A stretch of 32,767 nt of DNA. Origin: Methanoregula sp. (GTDB lineage: Archaea > Halobacteriota > Methanomicrobia > Methanomicrobiales > Methanospirillaceae). The stretch is taken from contig JAUYTV010000032.1 in NCBI GenBank assembly GCA_030694985.1, positions 1-32,767 of the forward strand, in the 5' to 3' direction. Below, piece after piece: positions 15,326-23,683 of the stretch. The translations under genes and the position numbers were made by a program. The stretch's first letter is position 1. Every line of letters begins with the position of its first letter. Below the pieces are notes generated by a model. That model did not search any database. It saw only the letters and a program-made list of their open reading frames with translations, and was not told the origin of the DNA.

Positions 15326-16960
15326 ATGGTTGATGTTTCAAAAGCCTCAAAAGATAAACCGGCAAAGAAAGAGATCCCCTTTGCGTCTATTGTAAAAGGA
15401 CTCAAAGAAAAATTTAATAATTTTTCTGAAGCAAAACAGATGCCAGCAGATCTGCTCTTTATGATAACGTACCTGGCATCTCTGGGACTTGCCAATGCCA
15501 CCCGTCCTGAAATTTTTTCCTATGGTGGCAACAGAAAAGAGTACATATCTGCTATTTACATCGAAAAAGTGGATACGTTTGCCAAGAAATGGGGTTTTAG
15601 TTATTCCGAATCGTTAAGCATTGTAGCCGAACGCGTTAGTAACACCAATCTCAGGAGTCTGCTCGACAGGTATGCAAATGCGATTGAATCCGGTGTTCCT
15701 GATGACGATTACCTAAATAACGAGCTCTCAACCGTCCGAGCCGTGTACCGGAGCCAGGTGGAGCAGGGACTCGAGATGCTTAAAAAATGGGGAGATGCCT
15801 ATATTGCCATGCTCCTTTCAGGAACCGTGATAGCTGTAGTCATGATGATCTCGATTGCCATTTATGCTCCATCCGGGATTCAGAGCACATTGAATGTTGC
15901 CTATGGAATTGTTTTTGCCATCTCCCTTGGGGGCAACGTGCTCATGTATACATCGGTTCCCTATGATCCAAAATCCCATGGTCTGATGACCCGTGCATCG
16001 AAAGAGCAGGATACCGTTCATGCCATGGAAAGGATCATCGTACCTGTCACCATTATCGCAATTATTGTCCTTGTGCTGCTCGGTGTTCACGCAGGATTAA
16101 TTTTTCTTCTTGTAGGAATCTTAATGGCACCGCTGGGTATCATTGGCTTTATTGATGATTCCAATATTACGCTTCGGGATGCAGATTTTTCAACATTCAT
16201 CAGCAGCCTTGGGGCAATCATGGGAGGACAGGGTTCTACTGCAGTAACCGCGCTTGGAAAGATCGATCGCAAATCACTCCCCGCTATTGAATATCTGGTT
16301 AATTCTGTTTATTCCAAAATGAATCTTGGTCTGGATAATAAACAGATCTGGGATAAATTCATCGGGGAATCCGGAAGCAACCTGATCTACAAATACTTAA
16401 ATATCTATTTAGATACCGTTACGCTTGGCGGTCCTGCAGAACCCATAGGTAAAGTGGTGGGATCTTCAGTACTTGAACAGACACTCCTTAGAGAAAAGAA
16501 AGATATGCATGCCAAAAGTTTTTTTATTCTCCTTATTCCGATGCATATCGCAATGATAGGAATTTTTGTCGGGCTCTACCAGATCATGGTAGTCCTGACG
16601 AGTTCCGTATCAAAAATGATGACTACATTCCAGCAAACATCGGTTGCCGCAGCTGGATCAGCAAGTGGGGCCGCAAGTGGGGCCGGTGTGTCTGCGGGTT
16701 CTGCTATGGGCGGAATGACCATGCTCACAAACTTTCCTGAAAAGGAGATGATGACCTTTGTTGTCATTATTTTAACCATCATCACTGTATCCAATATCTT
16801 TGCTGCACGGATAGTAGGGGGAGGGGATCGGTATATGTATTATTTCTACATAGCAATATTCTGTACATGTACCGGATTTGTATTGCTCGTAGCACCAACT
16901 GTAGTCGGTATGTTCTTCAACCCTGAAGCACTCCAGCAAATGGGTTCATCAGTAAAATGA
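15326..16960 (+). CDS. arlJ: Archaellum membrane platform protein ArlJ
   Basis: Polytopic membrane protein of the GspF/TadC type that forms the platform with which ArlI interacts. From ATG 15326 it has 544 residues. Hydrophobic segments are visible in two clusters: near residues 165-290 (starting AYIAMLLSGTVIAVVMM) and near 395-540 (from FFILLIPMHIAMIGIFV to the C-terminus). Between them is a large cytoplasmic charged domain. An Ala/Gly/Ser-rich loop near residues 440-465 lies between two C-terminal membrane segments and is an unusual low-complexity insertion. The upstream TTG at 15314 is an alternative start, but the ATG lies one base after the arlI stop. Confidence 0.9.
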   Translation: MVDVSKASKDKPAKKEIPFASIVKGLKEKFNNFSEAKQMPADLLFMITYLASLGLANATRPEIFSYGGNRKEYISAIYIEKVDTFAKKWGFSYSESLSIVAERVSNTNLRSLLDRYANAIESGVPDDDYLNNELSTVRAVYRSQVEQGLEMLKKWGDAYIAMLLSGTVIAVVMMISIAIYAPSGIQSTLNVAYGIVFAISLGGNVLMYTSVPYDPKSHGLMTRASKEQDTVHAMERIIVPVTIIAIIVLVLLGVHAGLIFLLVGILMAPLGIIGFIDDSNITLRDADFSTFISSLGAIMGGQGSTAVTALGKIDRKSLPAIEYLVNSVYSKMNLGLDNKQIWDKFIGESGSNLIYKYLNIYLDTVTLGGPAEPIGKVVGSSVLEQTLLREKKDMHAKSFFILLIPMHIAMIGIFVGLYQIMVVLTSSVSKMMTTFQQTSVAAAGSASGAASGAGVSAGSAMGGMTMLTNFPEKEMMTFVVIILTIITVSNIFAARIVGGGDRYMYYFYIAIFCTCTGFVLLVAPTVVGMFFNPEALQQMGSSVK

Positions 16961-18258
16961 GATTTGCCATGAAAGAAAGTCTCCGCAGGCCAATATTGTT
17001 TGTAGTGATTGTTATCACCGGATCTATCCTGATCCTCTTTGATATTCCACTCATTTTCATGTTCCCCATCATCCTTATCGTGGGCTTTTTAATCCTCATC
17101 ATTCTCGGTGCGATCACTCTTACCGATATGAAAACCGCACTGAACAAATTAAAACCGTCAAATTTAAAAAATATCGGCATAATCAAAAAACTCAAAGGGA
17201 TGAAATTTTCAAAAAAATCAACACCCGCCCCAAATGATAAAACTCCCCCGCAAAAGGCAGGAGAAAAACAACCCGCAAAAGGAACGGATAAGAAAAAAGG
17301 CATCGGTCTGCATATCCGTTCGTTTGTATCCTCCATAAAATCCCTCGGATCAGTGTTAAAAGCGCGCGGCAAGTCTGGAAAAAAGGTTGACGACATCAAT
17401 AAGCAGCTTGATAGAACCGTCCGTGAAAAAGTTGAGAAAAGTTCGGCACTCGATAATGCCGGAAATGTAGGAAACAACTCTGTTCAATTGCCATCCTTTG
17501 GTGCAGGAACAACAGCCATGGGTACGACACAAGATCAGGATCCTTTCCTGTCCCTGTCTGAGGATGAATTTGATTCTGGTCTGCTCGATTCTTTAGATGG
17601 CCTTGAATCCCCGCAATCAATGCCGGGAATTTCAGATGGTGCTTTCAGTTCGTTTCCAAACGCCAGCTCACTTGAGATAAATGAGCCCGATATTCCCCTC
17701 CCCTCACTCGATCTTGATGGGGAAGCAGGAAATATTCTCAGGGACAATGCCGAAGGACTCGAAGAGTTCAGCGGTCTTGAAGGCGGTGATGCAATTGATA
17801 GTGATTTTGGAGATCTTGACAACCTGAGCCTTGACGATGTTGAACTTGATGATGATGCAGAAGAAAAAACCCCGCAGTCTCCGGCAACCCCGGCTGGACC
17901 GGCTCCCATAAATGATGTTGCTCCTGCTGAACCTGTTAAAGGACAGGTAAAGACTGACTGGATTAAATCAGATGCACCGGACAATGCCGGTCAATCCGAG
18001 GAACAGATCTCAACCCAATCGGAGATGGCAGCATTCTCCAGCGGTGCCATGGGTACCGATGCAGATCTTTTAAGCTCGCTTGCTTCTGAGGTAAAGCAAG
18101 TCAAAAAAGAGAAAAATCTCGCCCTCCTCCGGGATTTAGCGGATTTCAAAGCACCCGGTGAGGAGATTGAGAGTGAACTGACTGACGTGTTTACAAGGAT
18201 GAGCGCTATTAAGGAAACTCAGAAAAAGAAAACATCTCCTGCAGAAGGAATAAAATAA
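16957..18258 (+). CDS. Unrecognised membrane-anchored acidic protein at the end of the arl operon
   Basis: I do not recognise this 433-residue protein. It overlaps the arlJ stop by an ATGA junction, which implies translational coupling. Two adjacent hydrophobic helices (residues about 12-29 and 31-54) form a hairpin anchor. Residues 56-145 are strongly basic and rich in Lys, Pro and Gly. Residues about 180-310 are strongly acidic and Ser/Leu/Asp-rich (for example SLSEDEFDSGLLDSLDGLE). A Pro/Ala linker follows, then a predicted helical C-terminus (about 365-433) with alternating charges. The bulk is likely disordered in the cytoplasm. Its position between the motor platform gene and cheF suggests a role at the motor or in linking it to taxis proteins; that is inference. 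A second in-frame ATG at 16969 is possible. Confidence 0.75.
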   Translation: MRFAMKESLRRPILFVVIVITGSILILFDIPLIFMFPIILIVGFLILIILGAITLTDMKTALNKLKPSNLKNIGIIKKLKGMKFSKKSTPAPNDKTPPQKAGEKQPAKGTDKKKGIGLHIRSFVSSIKSLGSVLKARGKSGKKVDDINKQLDRTVREKVEKSSALDNAGNVGNNSVQLPSFGAGTTAMGTTQDQDPFLSLSEDEFDSGLLDSLDGLESPQSMPGISDGAFSSFPNASSLEINEPDIPLPSLDLDGEAGNILRDNAEGLEEFSGLEGGDAIDSDFGDLDNLSLDDVELDDDAEEKTPQSPATPAGPAPINDVAPAEPVKGQVKTDWIKSDAPDNAGQSEEQISTQSEMAAFSSGAMGTDADLLSSLASEVKQVKKEKNLALLRDLADFKAPGEEIESELTDVFTRMSAIKETQKKKTSPAEGIK

Positions 18259-18286
18259 GCCATAGCACTACATACATGTATCTGGA

Positions 18287-18297
18287 TATTTTAAATA
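18287..18297 (+). promoter_or_regulatory. Candidate promoter of the chemotaxis operon
   Basis: TATTTTAAATA in the 62-base gap before cheF matches an archaeal box A and would start transcription close to 18318. GAGG at 18313-18316 also lies shortly before the ATG. The 8-bp palindrome TACATGTA (18273-18280) precedes the box. Confidence 0.5.
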
Positions 18298-18320
18298 CCT
18301 GCAATAATTGTTGAGGTTCC

Positions 18321-19130
18321 ATGACGGAAGTACCGGTAAAAATTGAGTTCAACAAAGAATGGATCGTCACTAAACTGGCTGTAAGTGAAGATCGTCTGGT
18401 AATTCCGGCTCCGATAAACAAAGAGATCCTTTTTAAGTCCGTCTTAGATGTTTCTGAAAAGAAAAGCATTCTCATCATTACCGTAAAAACGGACGTTGAA
18501 GTAGTTTATAAAATACTCTCCGTTGAAAAAGTGCTCCAGTTTTTAAAAGTACGCATTCTCCCGCTCTGCAATGCGTATCGGCTCATGGCGTACTTCATGT
18601 CGCCGGCCATACGGGGTGGAGTGATGATCAAAGAAGCCTCATGGGAGAAGGGAAGTGTAGTTGTTGTCAAAAGCGGCATATGGTTTGTCAGTGCGGCAAA
18701 ACAGATCAGTGTTCCCATCACCGAAGTAGCAGCAATAGAGCTCACCAAACGGGATGTACAGGGAAAACCTACCGAAGTGATAAAAATCGATTATCTCGAA
18801 TCAGCTGAAGTGGTCTCAAGCCTTGTGCTCTGTCCCATATCAACCCTTCAGGTTCTTTATAATTTCTTAAAAGATACCACAAAAAGCATGGATATGAAAG
18901 GAACAGAGCTTGACGGCGTTGACCAGCAGGTAGCCATGCTCGTATATTCTGGAATGGACTCACATGCCATTGAAAATATGTTAACCATCCCTCACAAACA
19001 ACTCGACCAGATCTATGATAAAATATTATCCCTCGGTCTTGCTGAAGTGGTCGTTATCAGAAGAGAAATTCAGCTCTCGCCTAAAGGTGTAAGATATATT
19101 ACAGATGCCACCAAATCCCAAACAAATTAA
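18321..19130 (+). CDS. cheF: Archaeal taxis adaptor protein CheF
   Basis: CheF (formerly DUF439) is found only in archaea and connects phosphorylated CheY with the archaellum proteins ArlCE/ArlD. The 269 residues show the family layout: an N-terminal beta-rich region with IVTKLAVSEDRLVIPAPI, a middle part with a PITEVAAIELTKRDVQGK-type strand pair, and a C-terminal winged-helix-like segment (about 205-269) ending LAEVVVIRREIQLSPKG. It is the first gene of the che cluster and directly follows the arl operon, as expected for the link between both systems. The start is supported by the TTGAGG stretch and the box A spacing. Confidence 0.9.
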   Translation: MTEVPVKIEFNKEWIVTKLAVSEDRLVIPAPINKEILFKSVLDVSEKKSILIITVKTDVEVVYKILSVEKVLQFLKVRILPLCNAYRLMAYFMSPAIRGGVMIKEASWEKGSVVVVKSGIWFVSAAKQISVPITEVAAIELTKRDVQGKPTEVIKIDYLESAEVVSSLVLCPISTLQVLYNFLKDTTKSMDMKGTELDGVDQQVAMLVYSGMDSHAIENMLTIPHKQLDQIYDKILSLGLAEVVVIRREIQLSPKGVRYITDATKSQTN

Positions 19131-19159
19131 AAAATACCCCTGTTTTATTACCAATACCT

Positions 19160-19166
19160 CTATATG
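19160..19166 (+). promoter_or_regulatory. Candidate internal promoter before cheY
   Basis: CTATATG lies about 33 bases before the cheY ATG in the 68-base gap after cheF, and no Shine-Dalgarno is present. A near-leaderless cheY transcript is possible, in addition to read-through from cheF. Confidence 0.3.
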
Positions 19167-19198
19167 CAATCATCTCACAAATTGTAATTTGATCGTCA

Positions 19199-19561
19199 AT
19201 GGGAAAGATTTTGATTGTGGATGATACGCTCTTCATGCGAACCCTTGTTAAAAATATTCTGTTTACAGGAGGACATTCGATTGCCGGAGAAGCTGGGGAT
19301 GGCGAAGAAGCGATTGCAAAATACAAGGAATTGAAACCGGATCTCGTCACTATGGATATCGTGATGCCCAAAATGAACGGAATTGAGGCATTAAAAGGCA
19401 TCAAGGCGATTGACCCTGCTGCAAAGATCATCATGTGTACGGCAGTAGGTCAGGAACAGATGGTCAAACTCGCGATAAAAAGCGGTGCAAAAGGGTATAT
19501 CGTCAAACCGTTCCAGGCACCCAAGGTTCTTGAGGAAGTCAAAAACGTACTGGCGTCCTGA
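19199..19561 (+). CDS. cheY: Chemotaxis response regulator CheY
   Basis: Single-domain receiver of 120 residues. The acidic pocket is D8/D9, the phosphorylation site is D53 (LVTMDIVMPKMNG), and the switch residues are T81 and K103 (YIVKPF). When phosphorylated by CheA it acts through CheF on the archaellum motor. It lies between cheF and cheB, two bases from the latter. The sequence is a standard archaeal CheY with all catalytic residues present. Confidence 0.95.
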   Translation: MGKILIVDDTLFMRTLVKNILFTGGHSIAGEAGDGEEAIAKYKELKPDLVTMDIVMPKMNGIEALKGIKAIDPAAKIIMCTAVGQEQMVKLAIKSGAKGYIVKPFQAPKVLEEVKNVLAS

Positions 19562-19563
19562 TT

Positions 19564-20604
19564 ATGGTTAAGGTACTTATCATAGATGATTCCGTGTTCA
19601 TGCGGACAATCATTAAGGATATGCTGACAAAGGATAAGTCCATAGAAATCGTGGGCACTGCAACAAATGGTGTCGAAGCGTTAGACAAAATCCAGAGTCT
19701 TGCACCGGATCTTATCACGCTTGACATTGAAATGCCAGTGATGAATGGGATTGAAGTATTAAAAGAACTTAAGAAAAGATCAAAGCGCCCAAAAATCCTG
19801 ATGCTGAGCACCTTAACTTCAGAAGGTGCTGAACTGACAACACAGGCAATTCAGCTGGGTGCGGATGATTTCATGCTCAAGCCAAAGGATATTCCCCATG
19901 TGCGTGATATCAGTCAGGAACTGATTGAAAAAGTCAAACATCTCATCTCCCTTCCTTCAAAATTTGTTACCCGAAAAGAACCTGTTAGTACGGCAACCGC
20001 AGACAGGGTAGTACTCATTGGATCATCTGCCGGCGGTCCGCCAATGCTCGATACTCTTCTGGCACAACTTCCAGCAGATCTTCCGGCAGGCATCATCGTC
20101 ACCCAGCACATGCCCCCGGGATTTACCAAACCCCTTGCCGAACGGTTTAACCGGATATCGCAGATCCCGGTCAAGGAAACAGAAACCGGAGATTCCATAT
20201 TGACAGGAAGGATTCTCCTCTCACAAGCCGGGGTCCATACCGTAGTCAGCGGAGCATTATCAGAAAAAAATAAAAAAACCGGGCGCATTATCCACACTAA
20301 TTCCCCCCCGCTCCACGGGGTCAAACCGGCGGTTGACAAAACATATGAATCCGCAGTCACCGTATATGGAAAAAATATTGTCTCAGTAACATTGAGTGGC
20401 ATGGGAAACGATGCCGGTGCCGGAGCACTGGCGATAAAACAGGCCGGGGGAAAAAATCTGGTCTGTGATGAGAAAGACTGTCTGGTCTATGGCATGGCAC
20501 GATCGGTGATTAAGTATAATGCCGCCGATCTGATCCTGCCTCTGAATAAGCTTGCAAAAGAGATTGAGAAGGCTGTACATGGTATGGAGGGCATAGATGT
20601 CTGA
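19564..20604 (+). CDS. cheB: Chemotaxis methylesterase/deamidase CheB
   Basis: Two-domain enzyme that removes methyl groups from receptor glutamates and is activated by phosphorylation. Residues 1-125 form the receiver domain (D8/D9, D54, K106). Residues about 147-340 form the esterase domain with the catalytic triad S155 (IGSSAGGPP), H182 (TQHMPPGF) and D283 (SGMGNDAGAG). At 346 residues it is a normal length. The gene starts two bases after cheY stops and overlaps cheA by eight bases, indicating coupled expression. Its partner methyltransferase CheR is not in the window. Confidence 0.95.
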   Translation: MVKVLIIDDSVFMRTIIKDMLTKDKSIEIVGTATNGVEALDKIQSLAPDLITLDIEMPVMNGIEVLKELKKRSKRPKILMLSTLTSEGAELTTQAIQLGADDFMLKPKDIPHVRDISQELIEKVKHLISLPSKFVTRKEPVSTATADRVVLIGSSAGGPPMLDTLLAQLPADLPAGIIVTQHMPPGFTKPLAERFNRISQIPVKETETGDSILTGRILLSQAGVHTVVSGALSEKNKKTGRIIHTNSPPLHGVKPAVDKTYESAVTVYGKNIVSVTLSGMGNDAGAGALAIKQAGGKNLVCDEKDCLVYGMARSVIKYNAADLILPLNKLAKEIEKAVHGMEGIDV

Positions 20605-22552
20605 ATTTGAAGCCTACAGGGGTCTGTTTGTTGCTGAATCACGTGAGAATCACGAGAATCTGGTAAAGAACATGCTGATTCTGGAAAAAGGGGGAAGCCA
20701 GACGGCTATTGATGAGATATTCCGTTCGATTCACACCCTCAAAGGTGCCTCAGCATCCATGGGCTTTATGGAGATGGAGAGACTCTGCCATACCATGGAA
20801 GATGTGTTCCAGATGATACGCAGTGGAAGCGCTGTGATCACTGCGGACTTAAACAACATGCTGTTAGCATGCTCAGATATAATTGAGTTGATGCTGGATG
20901 ATGTGGAAGGTGGTGGCGATTCGTCTTCTGTCAATCCTGATGAACAGGTAAAAGCCTTAAAACAATGGATCTCGAAAAATTCCGGTAAACCAATAGAGAA
21001 GGACTCAAAACCGGCTGTCACACCAAGTAAGGCTGCCACAGAAAAAATAAAAGAAATTGTTGATGACACAAATCGTCCCCGCTATTCCATAACAATAAAG
21101 GTTGCCGATGACTGTGCCATGAAAGATATCCGGGCAATGTTAGCCATAGGAAATCTTGAGTCCCTGGGAACCATCCTGTCTTTCAATCCATCACGCGAAT
21201 CAATCGATGAAGGCGTATTTGAAGGCACTCTTATACTGAAAATTGCCAGCGACGTGGGCGAGGATGCCTTGAAAACCGCTGCAACCGGAACGGATATCGC
21301 CTCTGTTGAAATTGCACCCGCTCTAAAAGAAGAGCAAGCCCCCTCAACAGATGCATCCGATGATGCAAAACCTGAAAAAGCCGATCCAAAGCAGCAATCT
21401 GCAAGTGCGGATAAAAACCGGGAGATAAAGAACTTAAGGGTAGATATCACCCAGCTCGATCATATTATGAATCTTGTCGAGGACCTGGTTATCAATCGCG
21501 GCAGGCTCAAGCAGATCGCTGAACAGAACAAGATCAAAGAGATGGATGAAGCCATCGGGATGGTGGAGCGATCGGTATCGGATCTCCAGAACCTGATGAT
21601 GAACATCCGCATGATCCCCTTAAATCATATCTTTAACCGCCTTCCAAGGGTAGTCCGGGATGTCGCCCAGTACGATGGGAAAGAAGTGGAATTTGTCATG
21701 GAAGGCGGGGAGACTGAACTTGATCGTAGTGTCATGGACGGACTCAATGATCCGCTCCTTCACTTAATCAGGAACGCAGTGAATCATGGGATCGAATCAC
21801 CCGATGTCAGGGAAAAGGCCGGTAAAACCAGAAAAGGGTATGTTAAATTATCAGCTCACCGTGACCGGGATAATGTAATTATCGAACTTCTTGATGATGG
21901 CGCCGGAGTCAATGTTGAGAAGGTTAAGTCAAAAGCGGTAGAAAAAGGCTTGATAACAAAGGAAATTGCCGAAACACTGACAACAGATCAGGCAGTAGAT
22001 CTGCTGTTCATGCCAGGATTCTCCACAGCCGATAAAATCTCAGACATCAGCGGACGGGGTGTGGGACTTGATGTAGTAAAACGTTCCATTGAATCTTTAA
22101 AAGGTTCAATCCGTGTGGAGACAAACCCGGGAAAAGGGAGTCGCTTTGAACTGCTGCTCCCACCCACAATGGCCATTGTTGACGTAATGATCGTGCGGAT
22201 CAATAAGCGCAGACTTGCCATTCCTATCAGCAGTATTGTTGAAGTGGCAAACTTCAAAGACGAAGCAACCCACAGGATTGGCAAGAGTGATGCAATTTTA
22301 CTTCGCGATGAAGTGCTTGAAGTCTTCTTACTCGATGATATGATGGGAAAATCCGAAGGCAGAGAGATCCTTATTGTAGTGCAGTACCAGAAACGTAAGT
22401 GCTGTATCGCAGTTGACATAGTTGAAGGAAAGCAGGAAGTTGTGGTAAAACCGTTAAGCAGCATTATCGGCAACACCCGCGGAGTGAGCGGGATTACCAT
22501 TCTTGGTGACGGGGAAGTAGTACCCGTGCTTGATGTAAATACCATGGTGTAG
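20597..22552 (+). CDS. cheA: Chemotaxis histidine kinase CheA
   Basis: Central kinase of the taxis pathway, passing phosphate to CheY and CheB. Domains in order over 651 residues: HPt with the phosphorylated His46 (SIHTLKGASASMGF); a P2-like region near 160-240 after a Lys/Pro linker; a dimerisation helix pair near 277-340 (LDHIMNLVEDLVINRGRLKQ); an HATPase domain with N box LIRNAVNHGIE, G1 DDGAG and G2 GRGVGLDVV; and a C-terminal CheW-like domain from about 510. All kinase motifs are intact. The ATG lies within the last codons of cheB. Confidence 0.96.
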   Translation: MSEFEAYRGLFVAESRENHENLVKNMLILEKGGSQTAIDEIFRSIHTLKGASASMGFMEMERLCHTMEDVFQMIRSGSAVITADLNNMLLACSDIIELMLDDVEGGGDSSSVNPDEQVKALKQWISKNSGKPIEKDSKPAVTPSKAATEKIKEIVDDTNRPRYSITIKVADDCAMKDIRAMLAIGNLESLGTILSFNPSRESIDEGVFEGTLILKIASDVGEDALKTAATGTDIASVEIAPALKEEQAPSTDASDDAKPEKADPKQQSASADKNREIKNLRVDITQLDHIMNLVEDLVINRGRLKQIAEQNKIKEMDEAIGMVERSVSDLQNLMMNIRMIPLNHIFNRLPRVVRDVAQYDGKEVEFVMEGGETELDRSVMDGLNDPLLHLIRNAVNHGIESPDVREKAGKTRKGYVKLSAHRDRDNVIIELLDDGAGVNVEKVKSKAVEKGLITKEIAETLTTDQAVDLLFMPGFSTADKISDISGRGVGLDVVKRSIESLKGSIRVETNPGKGSRFELLLPPTMAIVDVMIVRINKRRLAIPISSIVEVANFKDEATHRIGKSDAILLRDEVLEVFLLDDMMGKSEGREILIVVQYQKRKCCIAVDIVEGKQEVVVKPLSSIIGNTRGVSGITILGDGEVVPVLDVNTMV

Positions 22553-22559
22553 GTGAGAC
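22553..22559 (+). promoter_or_regulatory. Ribosome binding site of cheC
   Basis: GGTGA occupies most of the seven-base gap between the cheA stop and the cheC ATG at 22560. It supports that start. Confidence 0.6.
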
Positions 22560-23174
22560 ATGAAATTATCAACAGTACAGGCAGATGCAATTCAGGAACT
22601 GGGAAATATCGGTGCGGCTCATGCGGCGACAACATTATCACAGATGCTATCGAGCACGGTTTCGATGAGTGTTCCGGCAATCAAGGCTGTTGACCTTGCC
22701 GAACTGGGAAACTATGTCGGTGATGAGTCCGCTGCACTGGTTGTATTTGAACTTCAGGGTGAGATCCCGCATGGTGGATATATAATATTTTATATCACAA
22801 GGGAATCAGCCATGCGACTGACCAACACCATGCTGGGAATGACCGATATGGATCGTGAATTTAATGAGATGGACCAGAGTGCCCTTTTAGAAGTGGGAAA
22901 CATCATGGTCTCTGCATTTTTGGATGCCACAGCAGAGCTGCTTGGTTTTGTCATGCTCCCGTCTCCACCTGCACTCAGTATCGATATGGCTCATGCAGCA
23001 ATGGAGTCACTTATTGCCCAGTTGGGGGAGGAAGTGGATGAAGTCTTACTCTTCTCAACAGAACTTATCTGTGAAGAGCACAAGATTGACAGTGATATTA
23101 TCATGCTGCCGGAGATCAGTACGTTAAAAAGAATTACCGGGCTCCTTGAAGCGATGATGAATGGTACATCTTAA
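22560..23174 (+). CDS. cheC: CheY-P phosphatase CheC
   Basis: CheC dephosphorylates CheY-P and, together with CheD, takes part in adaptation. Both copies of the catalytic signature are present: E13/N16 in QELGNIGAAHAATTLSQML and E111/N114 in LLEVGNIMVSAFLDA, so two active sites are expected. The 204 residues fit the family. It lies between cheA and cheD in the operon. Confidence 0.94.
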   Translation: MKLSTVQADAIQELGNIGAAHAATTLSQMLSSTVSMSVPAIKAVDLAELGNYVGDESAALVVFELQGEIPHGGYIIFYITRESAMRLTNTMLGMTDMDREFNEMDQSALLEVGNIMVSAFLDATAELLGFVMLPSPPALSIDMAHAAMESLIAQLGEEVDEVLLFSTELICEEHKIDSDIIMLPEISTLKRITGLLEAMMNGTS

Positions 23175-23191
23175 AAAACCAGTGACAAAAA

Positions 23192-23683
23192 ATGGCCGAT
23201 CAAACTACTCAGATCCCGCAAACGGCGATGATAGGTATTGGTGAATACCGGGTCGGTTCCTTTCCCATGATGACGATTGGTCTTGGTTCCTGTATCGGAC
23301 TTACCCTGTATGACCCGCAAAAAAAAATCGGCGCTATGGTACATATAATGCTGCCGGATAGTGGAGGCAGAACAGATCGCCCGGGAAAATATGCAGACAC
23401 AGCCATTCTTTTACTCTTAAAAGAACTCGATAAGATGGGAAGCAGCAATCGCTCACTTGTGGCAAAAATGGCAGGAGGGGCATGCATGTTTGAGTATTTC
23501 GGTACTAATCTCAATATCGGAGAACGCAATACAGAAAAAGTGCGGGTCGTTTTAAAGGAGCAGGGCATCAAGTTGTCTGCCGAAGACGTTGGGGGAAAGG
23601 TCGGCCGAACCGTCACATTCCTCCCTGCCAGTGGTGGAAAATTCTCTATCAGGAGAGCAGATGGCGTCACGAGTGAGTTATGA
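23192..23683 (+). CDS. cheD: Chemoreceptor glutamine deamidase CheD
   Basis: CheD deamidates receptor glutamines and binds CheC. The catalytic residues are visible with the expected spacing: T28, C34 (IGLGSCIGLTLYD) and H51 (GAMVHIMLPDSG). The protein has 163 residues, normal for the family. It begins 17 bases after cheC; its last 23 bases overlap the next gene. Confidence 0.94.
   Translation: MADQTTQIPQTAMIGIGEYRVGSFPMMTIGLGSCIGLTLYDPQKKIGAMVHIMLPDSGGRTDRPGKYADTAILLLLKELDKMGSSNRSLVAKMAGGACMFEYFGTNLNIGERNTEKVRVVLKEQGIKLSAEDVGGKVGRTVTFLPASGGKFSIRRADGVTSEL

Noticed and set aside
23589-23660. Upstream extension of the propeller protein inside cheD
   Set aside because: It would put 24 polar residues before a clear signal peptide and lacks a ribosome site, while ATG 23661 has AGGAGA just upstream.
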